Notes under the pieces: generated by a model
The model's input: the letters and a program-made list of their open reading frames with translations, nothing else
What the model was told of the DNA's origin: nothing
The model's database searches: none
Source: Alentia gelatinosa
Lineage: Eukaryota > Annelida > Polychaeta > Phyllodocida > Polynoidae
NCBI GenBank assembly: GCA_950022655.1
Contig: OX465580.1
Coordinates: 481,122-545,121, forward strand
Direction of reading: 5' to 3'
DNA length: 64,000 nt
Program-made: the position numbers and the translations under genes
Shown here: positions 24,201-35,409 of the stretch, one piece after another
How positions within the stretch are numbered: the stretch's first letter is position 1
Layout: every line of letters starts with the position of its first letter

Positions 24201-24358
24201 TCAGACTCGTCCCCTTCCAGGTCAAAATCACCATCATCTGACCCGATGAGCAAAGCATCATCGTCCAGATCTGCCCCCCGCTCAGCCGAAGCTGAGGATC
24301 CGGGCAGGGGTGAGGGGAGCTCGCGCTCACCCTCCGTAGACGGGGCACGGTCAGCCAT
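21265..24358 (-). pseudogene. Long extra ORF 3' of gypsy pol, Gag-like, broken
   Basis: One long reading region of about 1,030 codons starting MADRAPSTEGERELPS at 24358. It is broken by an in-frame TAG near 23844, a frameshift near 23285, stops near 22903 and 22850, a frameshift near 22490, and a TAA at 22156-22158. The N-terminal third is acidic/serine-rich, then lysine-rich (KQNRKRLRRAARKRAEAEL). The middle has Cys/His clusters (CVFLSCHGR...ARHLVEVH, then CQAGC...HIAREH) like paired C2H2-type fingers. The C-terminal part is helical (FEVREATKGLAKQYALDLED). No transmembrane segment, so it is not an envelope. A nucleic-acid-binding, Gag-like role is plausible because the element has no gag upstream of protease. 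Not a family I can name. Confidence 0.55.
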
Positions 24359-25145
24359 GCTGCTACCGCCCGACTCCTGTGGTGCTAGGCACCACTCCGA
24401 TCACAGAGTGAAGACTACTGAAAAAACAGGGTCTTATATACTCCTAAGTGACCTAGATTCGCAGTCGCGAACCAATCAACCGTGTCGAGACTGGCTCACC
24501 TTGAGCGTCTCAACACCGCATGCGTGAAGAAACCAAAGGTCAGCGTTACGCTCGACTTGATTCGTTCACGCCTTCAATCACCCAGCACAGGTTCCGAAAC
24601 CCGGGGAAACCCCTTTTTGAGCTCCACCCCGAGTTCTCCACCGCGTGGATTTTCTTATCGCCGTCGTGTATCTCGTTGATAGTATGGGAGACTTGTACAA
24701 TTTCCATGTAAATGGATCAGACCTTACAGAGCGTTCGGCAATTCTGCAGCCTCTAGAGGGTCCTCGACGGGGTCCCTTAGAGCAACGTCTGGGCTGCGGC
24801 ACATAACGACTGATTTTAAGGTAACTGTTTGATCAACATTCATGTATAATCGACACGCCACTGACTACCAACGATCTACATTTCGTACCATTGCTTCTCG
24901 TTGTGTTTTTGACAACCCCGGCACCACTACTCTTTGTAGCTAACCACAGCCTTCGATTTTAGTCGAGAGCTGTGGCGGGGTTTTGAGTCTATTTTAGACT
25001 CCATTCTACATCTCGAACCATGTTTATTATACACAGCTCGATTTGTAGCAAACTTAGACTTTTCCATGTCAGGTTTTTCTTCTACCCACACTTCCCTTTT
25101 TAGGTTGGCGTAAGTAGGAATCACCTTCCGCGGACGTCCCGGTTT
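24359..25145. other. Spacer between gypsy pol and the 3' ORF
   Basis: About 0.8 kb without a supported gene. Short minus-strand frames exist (24927-25124) but show no domain. It may hold a subgenomic promoter or splice acceptor for the 3' ORF, and I could not identify one. Confidence 0.5.
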
Positions 25146-28100
25146 TCACCGTGTAGGCGAGCACCCACTCGGAACCCTGGTAACCTTTGATCGGGACTTC
25201 CCCATCGGGGCCTGCCTCCGCCGTGTTGACGGGGGTTTGACACCCGGCTTCCCGGCTCTTTGAACCCGGGACCTCTCTGGTTCCCCAGTAGGACCCGTGT
25301 TCAGTGACACATCCTGCTTTGTAGCAGGGTGTGAAACTTCAAAGTCGGAACATTCGCGCTTTCCTTCCCATAGTCGTAAACGAGCTACATGGGATTTATA
25401 ACGCCTTCTTGACCATCCATCTTCTATCACTACTGTCATTTCTGACAATAATTGAACAATACTGAATGGTCCGTCCCAGTTAGGAGCGAGTTTTACATTT
25501 ACCAACGGAGTGTGGTATCGTACAACCCGGTCTCCTACTCGGAACTTACGTGGTTTAAGATTGACGTCATGGCCAGTCTTTTGCCACTCTGCAGCTTTCG
25601 TCAGATTCCGTCTCGCGAGGTAATATCCCTCTATAAAACGTTCTCTGAGTTTTTCGACAAATCCTATGGGACAAGGATCATCCGTAGACATTCCAGGAAC
25701 CCCATAGACTATGTCAGCGGGCATTACTATTTCCTTGCCAAAGACGAGTAAATTAGGTGAACACCCCGTGCTTGAATGAATGGTCCCATTGTACGCATGA
25801 GCTATAAATAGTGCCAATTCATCCCAATTCTTCCGATTTTCATCTACCAGGGTCCGAAGACACTGGATCAATGTCTGGTTGAATCTCTCCACCATACCAT
25901 CTGATTGTGGACGATATGGATTTGTATGTGTCTTTTTAATCTCGAGTATCCTACACATTTCTTTCCAGATCTGGGATTCAAATTCCCTTCCCTGGTCGGA
26001 ATGTAGTACGCTCGGAGTTCCAAAAGGCAACATCCAGTTTTTCACTAAAGCTTCCGCACACGTGGCAGCTTTGTGATTCTTCATGGGATAGATCTGCACA
26101 TATTTTGTGTAATAATCCATCACCACCATCATACAGGTATTTCCTTCCTCTGACTCGTCGATACCAGATATGATATTTAGAGCGATTCTGGCAAACCTGA
26201 CACCAAACAGTTCCTGTTGTAATGGCATCTTTCCGAGTCCTACCCCGGGTTTGACTTTGCTACATATGGAACATCCAGATATCCATCTTCGAATATCTGC
26301 ACCCATTCCAGGCCAGTAGTAACGACGCCTTATTCTGACTACCGTCCTTTTCCGTCCTAGATGAGCTGCACTCCTATGTTCGTGACATAGAGTCATTAGC
26401 CCGGATCGTAATTCTCGAGGGACCACTAGTTGTAGAGCACGTTTAAGTGGTTGCAATGTGGTTCTCCATCGATATAATACCCCATCTCGGACTTCTAGCT
26501 CTTTCCATTGACCACATAGATTCCGAAATTCTCGGTTTTCAGGCGAGATCTCGGGTCCTGTAGGTCTATGGAGTCCATTAGCTATCAGTTTAGTTAACCG
26601 GAACAAATCTGGGTCAGCCTGTTGACTTTCCTTAATTTGTTCTAGTGTCCACTGATAGTTTAGTGGTGGCTTCACTTTCTGGGAATGTAGAGTAGCTATC
26701 ACTGCTCTATGCTCGCCACAATCCCGGCAATCTGGTCGTCCACATTTCCGCACTGGTCTCCTTGAGAGACAATCCGCATTAATGTGTGACTTTCCAGCCC
26801 GGTGCTCAATCTGGCAGTTAGTCAACCCGAATTCGGAGAGAGCTGCCAGCCATCTTCCAATCATTCCCTCGGCATCTTTAAAGTTAAAGAGCCATTTGAG
26901 AGAAGAATGGTCGGTACGTAAGATGAAATCTCCACCTGCTAAGAAGTGTCGATATTTTCTTACATACACCACAACCGCTAAGAGTTCCCTCTTAGTAGTA
27001 CAGTAGTTCCGCTGGCTTTTACTTAAGCTGTTGCTGGCAAAAGCTATTGGAACTTCCACACCATCTTGTATCCGAGACAACGCCGCTCCAATACTCTCAT
27101 TACTAGCGTCAATGTCAAGAATGAACCGACCCTGGGCTAGAGGGTATTTCAACACGGGGGTCTCCATAAACTTTCTTTTTAGTCCCAGAAAAGCGTGTTC
27201 AGCTTCCGGAGTCCATTGGATCTTTTTTTGCTTCCCTGGCTTATCTAGTACTACATACTGTTGCATAGGGTGTGCAATTTCAGAAAAACCCGGGATAAAG
27301 TCGCGGTAATACGAACAAAATCCTAGGAAAGACCTTATGTCTTTTATATTCTGGGGGCGTGGCCAATTAGCCACTACCTCCAACTTGGAAGGATCTGCCC
27401 GGATTCCATTTCCGGAAACTATCCGTCCCAAGTATTCCACAGATTTGCAAAACAGTTTGCATTTTTGAGGTTTGAGCCTCAACCTATAAGATTGAATACG
27501 CTCAAATACCTCCCTTAGGTTTTCTAAACATTCAACATAATTCTTTCCGAAGATGATTATGTCGTCTAGATAAACCAAACACTTTTTCCACTGTAGACCC
27601 CGCAACATCTGATCCATCATGGATTCGAAAGTCGCGGGACATTACAGAGGCCAAATGGCATTACTGTAAACTCGTAAAGCCCTTGATGAGTGGTGAACGC
27701 CGTTTTAGACTGATCGCCACTGTTCATCTTTACTTGCCAATATCCAGACTGGAGATCCAGAGTACAAAACCACTGGTTCCCTCCCAGAGAGTCGAGACTC
27801 TCATCGATCCGGGGTATTGGATAAGCATTCTTCCGGGTGATACCATTCAATTTACTGTAATCAATATAGGATCGGCAAGTACCATCCTTTTTAGTAACCA
27901 TTACCACCGGGCTAGCCCAAGGACTTGCACTGGGGATGATTACTTTCTGGTCCATCATTTTCCCTACTTCCTCTTCTAAAGCTTCCCGTTTTACCGGAGG
28001 TAGCCGTCGATAAGGAAGGCGGAAAGGTTGATGACCTTCAGTGTCAATCGTGTATTCTACTCGATCCGTTCTCCCCAAGGGATCTCCAGGTCGAGCAAAG

Positions 28101-28252
28101 ATGGACTCCATTTTCTTCAAAAGAATCCTTAGTTCATGTCTTTCCCCACTGTTTAGTGCGTCTGTCGTCTGAACTAAAGTTTCCAGAGTTTTGTGCAATG
28201 GACTCGGAACTGGAAAGGATCCCGTTCCTGTATCGATAGCACTAACCCGCAC
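25146..28252 (-). pseudogene. Gypsy pol: reverse transcriptase, RNase H, integrase (one frameshift)
   Basis: RT begins in 27617-28252 (LDLQSGYWQVKM, VMPFGLCNVP) and continues in another frame from 27620 (CLVYLDDIIIFGK, catalytic YLDD). A one-base loss near 27631-27640 separates the halves. Then come RNase H (ILDIDASNESIGAAL, ELLAVVVYVRKYRHF, LRTDHSSLKWL, HINADCLSRR) and integrase. The integrase has an HHCC finger (HEHRSAAHLG to CSICSKVK), a DDE core (VVMDYYTKY, LHSDQGREFES, QSDGMVERFNQ) and a C-terminal GPY/F-like module (NWDGPFSIVQLLS). The domain set is complete and typical of Ty3/gypsy. The 3' end is a basic tail. Apart from the single frameshift it is in good condition, which fits the young LTRs. 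Confidence 0.93.
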
Positions 28253-28262
28253 TTCTTCATAA

Positions 28263-29057
28263 TCATTTCATAATTAAGTCCGACCTTCCCAGTTCAGATT
28301 GTTCATCTTCCCCGGTTATTTCGGAAACTGGAATAGGTGTGATTCCCTGTGGACTGGAGTCCACTAGGCCATCTACATGAGCTAGGGTTACCCAGCCCAA
28401 TGTATCACCCTTCCTTAATTTAATCAACCCGGAGGTATGATTACTTATAGGAATTGATCCTTCTCTGGCACTTCCGATCAAGGTATCCCAGGCCTGTATT
28501 CCTTTTTTAGAAGACAGTTCCGGGTCTGGCTCGAAGAGTGCATCTCCACTTGGTAAGTCGCCTTCCCCAGCTATCAGGACATTAACCATCTGCTGGGGTG
28601 GGATGCCCACGTCTTGTCGAACAGAAATCAAAGAAGAAATCCGTCGACAACTACATTCCACTTCCATTAACTCAGGAAATTTGAGTCCGAGAGTGCCATC
28701 TGGTAGATCTACAGAGCCTCCATAGAGGGTGAGAAAATCTACGCCTAATATTCCACTCTCTTCGATATCACTGAGTATGGGACCCCATACGAATTCAGTG
28801 TTACCTATTGAGACTGGAATAATCACACTACCATAGCATCTCATGTGAGTGCCATTAGCAGCTTTTGCCGAAGCTCCAGGAACATGACATTCCTGCGCAA
28901 ATCCAAGAGACTGATAGAGTCCATTGTTCAACACAGAGCGACTAGCGCCAGTATCTAACAATAGATCCACCTTTCTTCCTTGAATTCTAGCCGGCACATA
29001 CCAACGTCGCCCTCCTAAGGGGGACGGTTGTCTTATAAACCGTGAGATTCCATCCAA
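28263..29057 (-). CDS. Gypsy aspartic protease ORF
   Basis: About 264 residues. The active-site motif is VDLLLDTGASRSVL near residue 30, followed by a flap-like AKAANGTHMRCYG and ILGVDFLTLYGG (the conserved ILG). That is a retropepsin which would cleave the element polyprotein. The frame runs back toward the LTR without an ATG, so the start is uncertain. Its frame differs from that of RT, with a short junction around 28252-28263 (AAATGATTATG), so expression of pol may need ribosomal frameshifting. It is only about 80 bp from the 5' LTR, leaving no room for a gag. A GTAAGTATC donor-like sequence lies at about 29119-29127 (minus). Confidence 0.85.
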   Translation of the reverse strand: MDGISRFIRQPSPLGGRRWYVPARIQGRKVDLLLDTGASRSVLNNGLYQSLGFAQECHVPGASAKAANGTHMRCYGSVIIPVSIGNTEFVWGPILSDIEESGILGVDFLTLYGGSVDLPDGTLGLKFPELMEVECSCRRISSLISVRQDVGIPPQQMVNVLIAGEGDLPSGDALFEPDPELSSKKGIQAWDTLIGSAREGSIPISNHTSGLIKLRKGDTLGWVTLAHVDGLVDSSPQGITPIPVSEITGEDEQSELGRSDLIMK

Positions 29058-29140
29058 GGTTCCAAGATCCCATCCGCGTTGACAAAGCCATGGCAGACAA
29101 GGATGCCCGGGTGTAAGATACTTACTACATGGAAGTGGGC

Positions 29141-29620
29141 TAGTTCCAGGCAGGATCCCACCCTACGCACTCACGTAGGTTGGTTCGGTTTTCGGTTAGT
29201 TTGCACAGACCTAATCACACACAACACAACAACGTCATTTAATAAACAGGGATGTTTATTAATCACTTACTTCCCGGAAAGATCTGGAAGATCTTCCCCA
29301 CAAGTACAGTACCCTAGCACATGGGTACTAGGTAACGCTGGATAGGCTAATCCGGAAGATTCGCCTAACCACCAGGAAGGTTACAAGAACCCGCCTGCAA
29401 AGTGAGGGCCTAAGGGTCCGTTCCGTAGAAGGGACGCGTGAGGACAGCCTGTCGACCTACTGTGAACGCTGAGTATATATACTAAGCGTTACGTAATCCC
29501 GGTCTCCGCCGCGCCACTCTCGTGTGCGGCGTTGCCCGGAATCACTACACAGTAAGGATCGGCATATCGCGCCACCTTCCGTGAAACAAACGAACACTGC
29601 TGGATTCCCATCCCACTACA
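29141..29620 (-). repeat. 5' LTR of the gypsy element
   Basis: 480 bp, partner of 19445-19924. Its outer edge (CACTACA|ATTAG at 29620) carries no copy of the sequence flanking the other LTR. Confidence 0.92.
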
Positions 29621-30870
29621 ATTAGATGCCACTCTATCAATATCTGAAAAGATTTTTGATAGAGCTCTAACAGTTAGTATGTAGTAACATTTTTACACTA
29701 TTTTTGTATAGGAGTCTACATCACCTGTCAAGTGAGTGCAGGTCGATTTGCATAATTTTAAAATATGTCACATCTAAAATAAGCAATGGAGCAACAAAAC
29801 AAAGTATTTTGGACCTTTTGGTATTGCATCTATCCCTGGATATGCTCTAAAACATCTGTAGATGGGATTCTGTGTGAGTTGTATAGCAGCCTGTCACAGC
29901 ATTTGCGGTGCTTTGTTTTGGTTCTCTATCACCGCTCAAAAAGATAGGGGGCGCTACGCTTCACACCTCCTCTGCCGTGGTCGTTATAATCTGAGGAAAT
30001 TTAGCCCTCCGAATTATTCGGAACCCCCTTAGCGCTCATTGTCTGGATGATCAGATTCCGCACTGTGTTGTCTACATGAGTGTGAGGGATAAGTGTTCCC
30101 TTTTTTATGATGTAGGTGTGACATGCTTGGCTTTATTTTTGGCCCTGACTGTCTAGGGTGGAAAAGCAGACTCCGCACTGCGCCCTATAAGTCTTTTGAG
30201 GGTTTGTGAACGAAAATCCCCGTGGGTTACTGGCTGTAGCTTGGGTAGGCTTCCCTATGTCTGCATTACAAGAGTCTTTTTCACGTCTTACTACTGCTAT
30301 AAACTCTGCTCAGTTCATCCGTGAGCTGTGCTGTGGTGATTGCGTTTTGTCTCTAGCCTTATCATATGATTTTGGTTGTTTTTATGTGTTTTTACCGTTT
30401 TTGTGACGTTTATATTGTTTCTATGTGTTGCTTTGTATTTTTCTAGTGTTGTCCATGATTTTCCGTACAATTTTGGTCTTTACCGCTTCTCGATACGATC
30501 ATTTTTAAGGAAGTTAGAAAATATATAAGTTTCCCCATAGGCTCAGCATTGTCAATGGAAACTCTATGAGGTTTGCTAAGTGCGCTTGCTAATGGCTCGA
30601 TTTTCGGTTTAACGTGGGTTTCTATGGCAGCTATGCGAAATAATGGCCCTAGGGCTCTAAAAAAACTTCTGGGAGGTCCTAAAATTCGGATTTTGAAACG
30701 CATTTTCCAAAGAAAATTTACGCTTAGTAAACCAAAGATACGCTTAGTAAGCCAGGGTTAACACTTTTCTTGACAACTATGATGATTACAAGACTGGGTG
30801 ATTGCCTGATGTTTGTGGGCTTCGCCTGAGGATTGCTTGGTCATCTGTAGTAATCTTGAAGTAATTTTCA
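29621..30870. other. Non-coding internal sequence with a duplicated 95-bp block
   Basis: No supported gene. A block GCGCCCTATAAGTCTTTTGAGGGTTTGTGAACG... at about 30181-30285 recurs at about 30874-30978, and its first 25 bases recur once more at 30987-31009, immediately before the GIY-YIG fragment. Confidence 0.7.
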
Positions 30871-31010
30871 TCATTGCGCCCTATAAGTCTTTTGAGGGTT
30901 TGTGAACGAAAATCCCCGTGGGTTACTGGCTGTAGCTTGGGTAGGCTTCCCTATGTCTGCATTACAAGGGTCTTTTTCATCACTGCGCCCTATAAGTCTT
31001 TTGAGGGTAA
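30181..31010. repeat. Direct repeats: 95-bp block twice and its 25-bp head a third time
   Basis: Copies start at about 30181, 30874 and 30987. The first two are nearly identical over about 95-100 bp (one change, AGAGTC/AGGGTC). The third is only GCGCCCTATAAGTCTTTTGAGGG. The pattern resembles repeated insertion or template switching at the same sequence, as in Penelope-like elements, whose tandem partial copies begin at variable points. Confidence 0.75.
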
Positions 31011-31263
31011 ACAACAGTATGTTGGCGAAACCGGCCGACACGTCGCGATCAGAATACGCGAACATAAAATACGACATCAAAACACGAAATAAAGACTCAC
31101 CAGTCGCCATTCACTTCAACGATCACAACGTACTCCCAAATCAGCTACTATTCACAATAGTAGACACCTCTGCCAATTCGAAAAACGTCCGTCTAAGACT
31201 CGAAGAAACCTGGATCCGCATTTTAAAAACATTCTCCCCACATGGCATGAACCGGAAACTATA
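31009..31263 (+). pseudogene. GIY-YIG endonuclease fragment of a Penelope-like element
   Basis: It starts with QQYVGETGRHVAIRIREHK (the GIY-YIG 'YVGeTgr.l..R..eH' block). After a one-base shift near 31085 it continues as DSPVAIHFNDHN and LRLEETWIRILKTFSPHGMN, ending with TAA at 31263. This is the C-terminal nuclease domain that distinguishes Penelope-like retroelements. No RT precedes it, so only the 3' end of the element is here. Confidence 0.75.
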
Positions 31264-31685
31264 ACCTGACAACCGTCACCACGCCAACGCGTGCAATGAC
31301 GTCATTACGTTACTACATCGGAAACGACTCACGGAGGACTTCAGGGGTTTCCCTAGAAGTTGAATCATCAACATAAACATTACGTTAGCGGCGATACGCC
31401 CACAACCAACCACTACAAACACGGATAAACAAACCAACAGAGCTGAATAACATTAACATGGATAACTGGACATGATGTCCGGTTTGCAGCGAATGGCTGC
31501 CAAATGCAACTCGGAGTATCCAACTACACTTGAACAAAAAACACTCAAGAACAGATTCGACATGTCAGAGTGAGGGTAAGTACCCATGCATTTTCTGTCA
31601 TCAAACTTTCAAAAGAAAATTCAACCTAAAACGACACCAAAGGGTAATCCATCACCAAATTGACCAGAATCCAATACCAACTCTT

Positions 31686-33107
31686 TTTTTTTTTTTTTTT
31701 ATAGAGTAAGCTTTATTTCGCATTAGATCTTATTTCCTAACAATCCGTTTTCTTTCCAAAAGTGTCTTATTTTCTAACAGCAATATCGCGTTTAGTTCAC
31801 CTATTGTATTAGATATAGCATTTGTGTTTACATCACATTCATATTTCATCAATAGCATTTGTGTTTACATCACATTCATATTTCATTAATACCATTTTAC
31901 GATGTAATCTCAATTGTAGCTTACATTTCGATGTCTGTACATAGTTCTAGATAAAAGTTCAACCATAGTGTATTGTAACAGTATTCAAACATCCAATAAA
32001 AAAGTCATATAATGTGCTGCATTAAACCTAGTTATTATAGACAATTTACCCTTTGTTGGGACACTAACCGTATCCTTCTAAGTAGTAAACATGAAAAGCG
32101 AGACATATAATGGTAACAAAACCCAAGAGGACGAGACCGGACAAGATACATTATTTTGGTATGAGTCACTGGAGTTACCCCTGACCTGGTGGAGTAAAGT
32201 TAACGCGTATGAAGGCTTCTGAACATCCTTGGAGAGAATCGAAGCCCAGTGTGTTTCACTGAATATTTTGCATTATAGTCTCCCACTTTTTGAACTTGTG
32301 AGGAGAGTTTTCTATATAACATATATATTTCTCCATACGTAGTTTTTCTCTGAATTCCAATGACCATGCATAAAGACAGAACTTACTGTCATAGAAAAGT
32401 TTTTGTCTATAAATATAGAACTTGATTAAGGAACTAATATAGTTTAGCCTGTGGGACAGAATACCAGAGCCTGAAAAACCCAGCAATATGTTAGTTCTCG
32501 TCCAGTCACCATTTATATCTGCAACCTCCTTCAACCATCGAATAGATTGAGACCAAAAGTCCCTGACTTTGGGACAGTCAAGGAAGAAGTGTTCTAAAGT
32601 ATCTTTTTCTTGACAGAAAGAACATATATCTGAAGGGACGATCTTTCTTTTGTATAGATATGAATTCGTAGGTATCAATCTGTTTATAATTCTATATTGG
32701 AAAGATTGTAATTTCGTTTCCCTAGTCGTTTTATAAATGTGGGTAAAGATATTGGTCCATAAATGACCATCTGTTAGAGGTAGCCCATACTCTGTACACC
32801 AGTATTTTTGACTTGGTTCTAAAAGAATCAAGAACATAGTAGATCTTTCTGTTATTACTATTTCTGATATTGATAGCCACACAAACTGAATCGTTGATAA
32901 ATAACGGATTCACCTCAGTCTTCACCTTTTGAAAGGATAATCTTGACAACCATGGGATACTTCTCCGTAAATGTAAAAGGTGTAGAAACGTGCATGGGAC
33001 TTTATATTTTTGCCTAATTTCTATCTCAGACATGAGTCTACCATTACTTATAATATCATGTAGGGATACAATACCAGCTGATCTCCATGAGTTAGCCATA
33101 TTCCCTG
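31686..33107 (-). mobile_element. 5'-truncated L1/Tx1-like LINE
   Basis: 1,422 bp with a poly(A) tail (seen as poly-T at 31685-31700) and a perfect 15-bp target duplication CCAATACCAACTCTT (31671-31685 and 33108-33122). The minus strand encodes the C-terminal end of a non-LTR ORF2. Residues FQYRIINRLIPTNSYLYKR and CSFCQEKDTLEHFFLDCP are the zinc-ribbon-like module that follows RT in L1/Tx1 elements. The RT core is missing, as expected for a truncated insertion. Confidence 0.9.
32256..33107 (-). pseudogene. LINE ORF2 C-terminal fragment
   Basis: Two overlapping minus frames (about 32731-33107 and 32256-32882) read as one protein tail with a frameshift near 32800. It contains the C-x2-C-x7-H-x4-C cluster described for the element. 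It begins at the truncation point (33107) and ends with TAA about 560 bp before the poly(A) tail, leaving a 3' UTR. Confidence 0.8.
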
Positions 33108-34711
33108 CCAATACCAACTCTTATTAACAAATTCATAGATGCTTCCAATGAGTATAAAACAACCGAAACCTACCCACAACATAAGAAAAAACTTGAAATT
33201 ACACCTGAAAACGTAACGTTCAGACTCAAATTTAAGGGCATTCCTTTTGTCTCATCCAGGCAAACCCACGCCATCAAAGGAAGTAAGCCAACCATCACCA
33301 AAGCCCAAGACCACCAACATCAACCTATCAATGTCAACACCAACCATCAAAATAAACTCACCAACATTCAAGAAGAAGTCACCCCTAAAAAAAACACCCG
33401 ATTTTGATAAATCCACCCCTGGTGGACCCAACAGCGCGCAAGAAACCGTACCGGGAACACCCACTCCGGAGGTTCAAACGAAGACAAGCACTCAAACCAT
33501 TCAGCAAACCAATAGAAAAATACAGTCCTTCGATGAAAAAGCCTGGATCGAAACCCTTGGTTTCCTATATTCCAACTAAACTACACAAGAACTCCATTAC
33601 AGAAAAAGACAACAAACCAAACCCCACACGATCCCGTAGCAGCAGCTCCTCCTCCAGCTCGAGAAGCTCAAGCAGTGGTTCTGACACTAACACATCCACC
33701 AAAACCACATCCACCAAGACCATCACTCCAAAAAGAACGAAGACACCAAAGAAAATGGAACTATCAAACAATGCCAAGGTTGATCTAGACTTGGCCTTAT
33801 CAGAATCAGAATTGGAGGAAATGCCATTAACCCCCCAATCTAAAACACCAAGGAAAAACAAGAAAACGAACAATACACCATCTAAGATGGAACGACAAAT
33901 TAGCCAAGAACACAACACCTCAGAGAGGAAGAAGAAACGGAGCCCCTTTAATCCTAAAAAAGTGCTACCAATTAAGATAGAAATACCCAACAACCTTGCC
34001 AAAATCAAGAAAAGAGATCACTCCCCAGAAGACTCCAACCGGTATCCACATAAGACACAGAAAACAGAACAACAAGAGACAGACAGAAAGAAACCCACCA
34101 CCAACCCACGCAACACTAACACTGACATTGAAGACGACCCACCTCGACCACGCAAAACTCTCCCAATGGGAGAAGTTATGTTTGACTTATTCAGTATTGT
34201 CAACAAATGTGACCCCTATGTGGGCCACCACATGCGATCAGCAATGATTAAACGCGGCTATATAAACCCAGCCAAACGGTATAATTATCATAATCAATAA
34301 CTACACCCTAAATTATACCACTTAACCAACCCTCGTACTTGTACGACTATTTTTAAAAATGGGCTGAAATCACCACGATTGGGTGCCTCCCACGCACCAA
34401 ATACTGAACTCACGAACTAATAATGTTAGGATAAATGTTACCAACGTTACTTAAGTATTGAACCTATTACTGACTGTTCAATTAAATATAATCTACATAT
34501 TTCTACAAAAAATCACCAACAATCATAAATTATTCAATGTATTTATTCCAGTTACTACATAAAAACTGTTACCACAACCTGACTTTGTCATCATTCACAT
34601 CCAGAATAACACTCAACTAATGTACCTACCATCCACGTAAAGCAAGAGAGCAGATGAGCAACACGAACGACTCACAGAGCACCTCAGTAACAAAGTAACA
34701 ATATAGTATAA

Positions 34712-34746
34712 CCTTGAAAAAGACTATGTAATAGTCGAAACGTCGG
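34712..34746 (+). ncRNA. Hammerhead-like motif of a Penelope-like element
   Basis: The sequence CCTTGAAAAAGACTATGTAATAGTCGAAACGTCGG has a GACTA/TAGTC stem II and the GAAAC core segment. The first core box (TTGAAAA) departs from the consensus CTGANGA, so it is probably a degenerate or inactive hammerhead. Such motifs lie in the terminal repeats of Penelope-like elements, matching the GIY-YIG fragment upstream. Confidence 0.5.
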
Positions 34747-34789
34747 TTCTATACAATAAATGCCTACATATATAACGGTAACCCTGGTA

Positions 34790-35376
34790 GTTGTACTATT
34801 ACTCATCACTTTCTTTAATTTTCATTATAGTTTAGTATAGCTAGCAGTATAGACTATTTTAGGAGTATGGTGTATTTGGAACAGTATTTGGTGTCTATTT
34901 TGTGGATGTAAACTTAATTTAATTTATTGCTTAAATCACTATTTTATTAAATAATCTAACTAACTAAATTTTCTAATTGAATAATATTTGGTTCTACCGT
35001 GTACATGAGTTGTCTCTATCTATGTGGGTAGCCGCCGTCGTCATCTAGTATTTCTATGGGTGATGGAGATCTGCTATGAGGAATTACATGTTTAATTCAT
35101 GTTTTTCTGCTTTTTATTAAGTGGCTACGTTTAGTGGGCTTAATATTGCTTATTCTACGTGGTTTTCACGTTATTTAGCTTGCTTCTAAAGTTCCCTCTC
35201 TGTTAACAGTTTAAATTCACCCTGGTCGTTTTTCTGTATAGAAGACGTTAATTCGGCTACTGTCTGTGGTTATGGCCGTTTAGTGTCTCCCTCCCCGACG
35301 TGTTAATGCGTACCCCATGCTGTGTTGATGTGCAGTTGTGGGTTAATGCGCACAGCTGGTAGCGGTGTGGTCGTTA

Positions 35377-35409
<33 letters not shown>

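Larger units (their letters stand above)
19445..29620 (-). mobile_element. Ty3/gypsy LTR retrotransposon (10.2 kb) on the minus strand
   Basis: Two 480-bp LTRs (19445-19924 and 29141-29620) differ at about six positions by eye. Read on the minus strand they start TGTAGTGGGATGGG. A purine tract AACTGGGAGGGGTAA (19925-19940, complement) sits immediately before the 3' LTR. Coding order in its own direction is protease, RT, RNase H, integrase, then a long extra ORF. RT before integrase is the Ty3/gypsy order. No gag lies between the 5' LTR and protease. The outer flanks (ACGC left, ATTA right) do not match, so there is no visible target duplication. Confidence 0.9.
31474..34300 (+). pseudogene. 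C2H2 zinc-finger ORF, split by a LINE, probably Penelope-associated
   Basis: The 5' part (31474-31670) encodes two C2H2 fingers: CPVCSEWLPN...HLNKKH and YPCIFCHQTF...HQRVIH. The coding sequence resumes in the same frame after the LINE at 33123. After two frameshifts it continues to a stop at 34298-34300 as a serine/lysine-rich basic region (RSRSSSSSSSSRSSSSGSD, KKMELSNNAKVDLDL). The end is MRSAMIKRGYINPAKRYNYHNQ-like. It sits between a Penelope GIY-YIG end and a Penelope-like ribozyme motif, so it may be an ORF1 or leader protein of a second, tandem copy. That link is inference. Confidence 0.55.

Noticed and set aside
21265..24358. The gypsy 3' ORF as an envelope gene
   Set aside because: It has no signal peptide, transmembrane helix or furin-like site. 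It is charged and contains Cys/His clusters.
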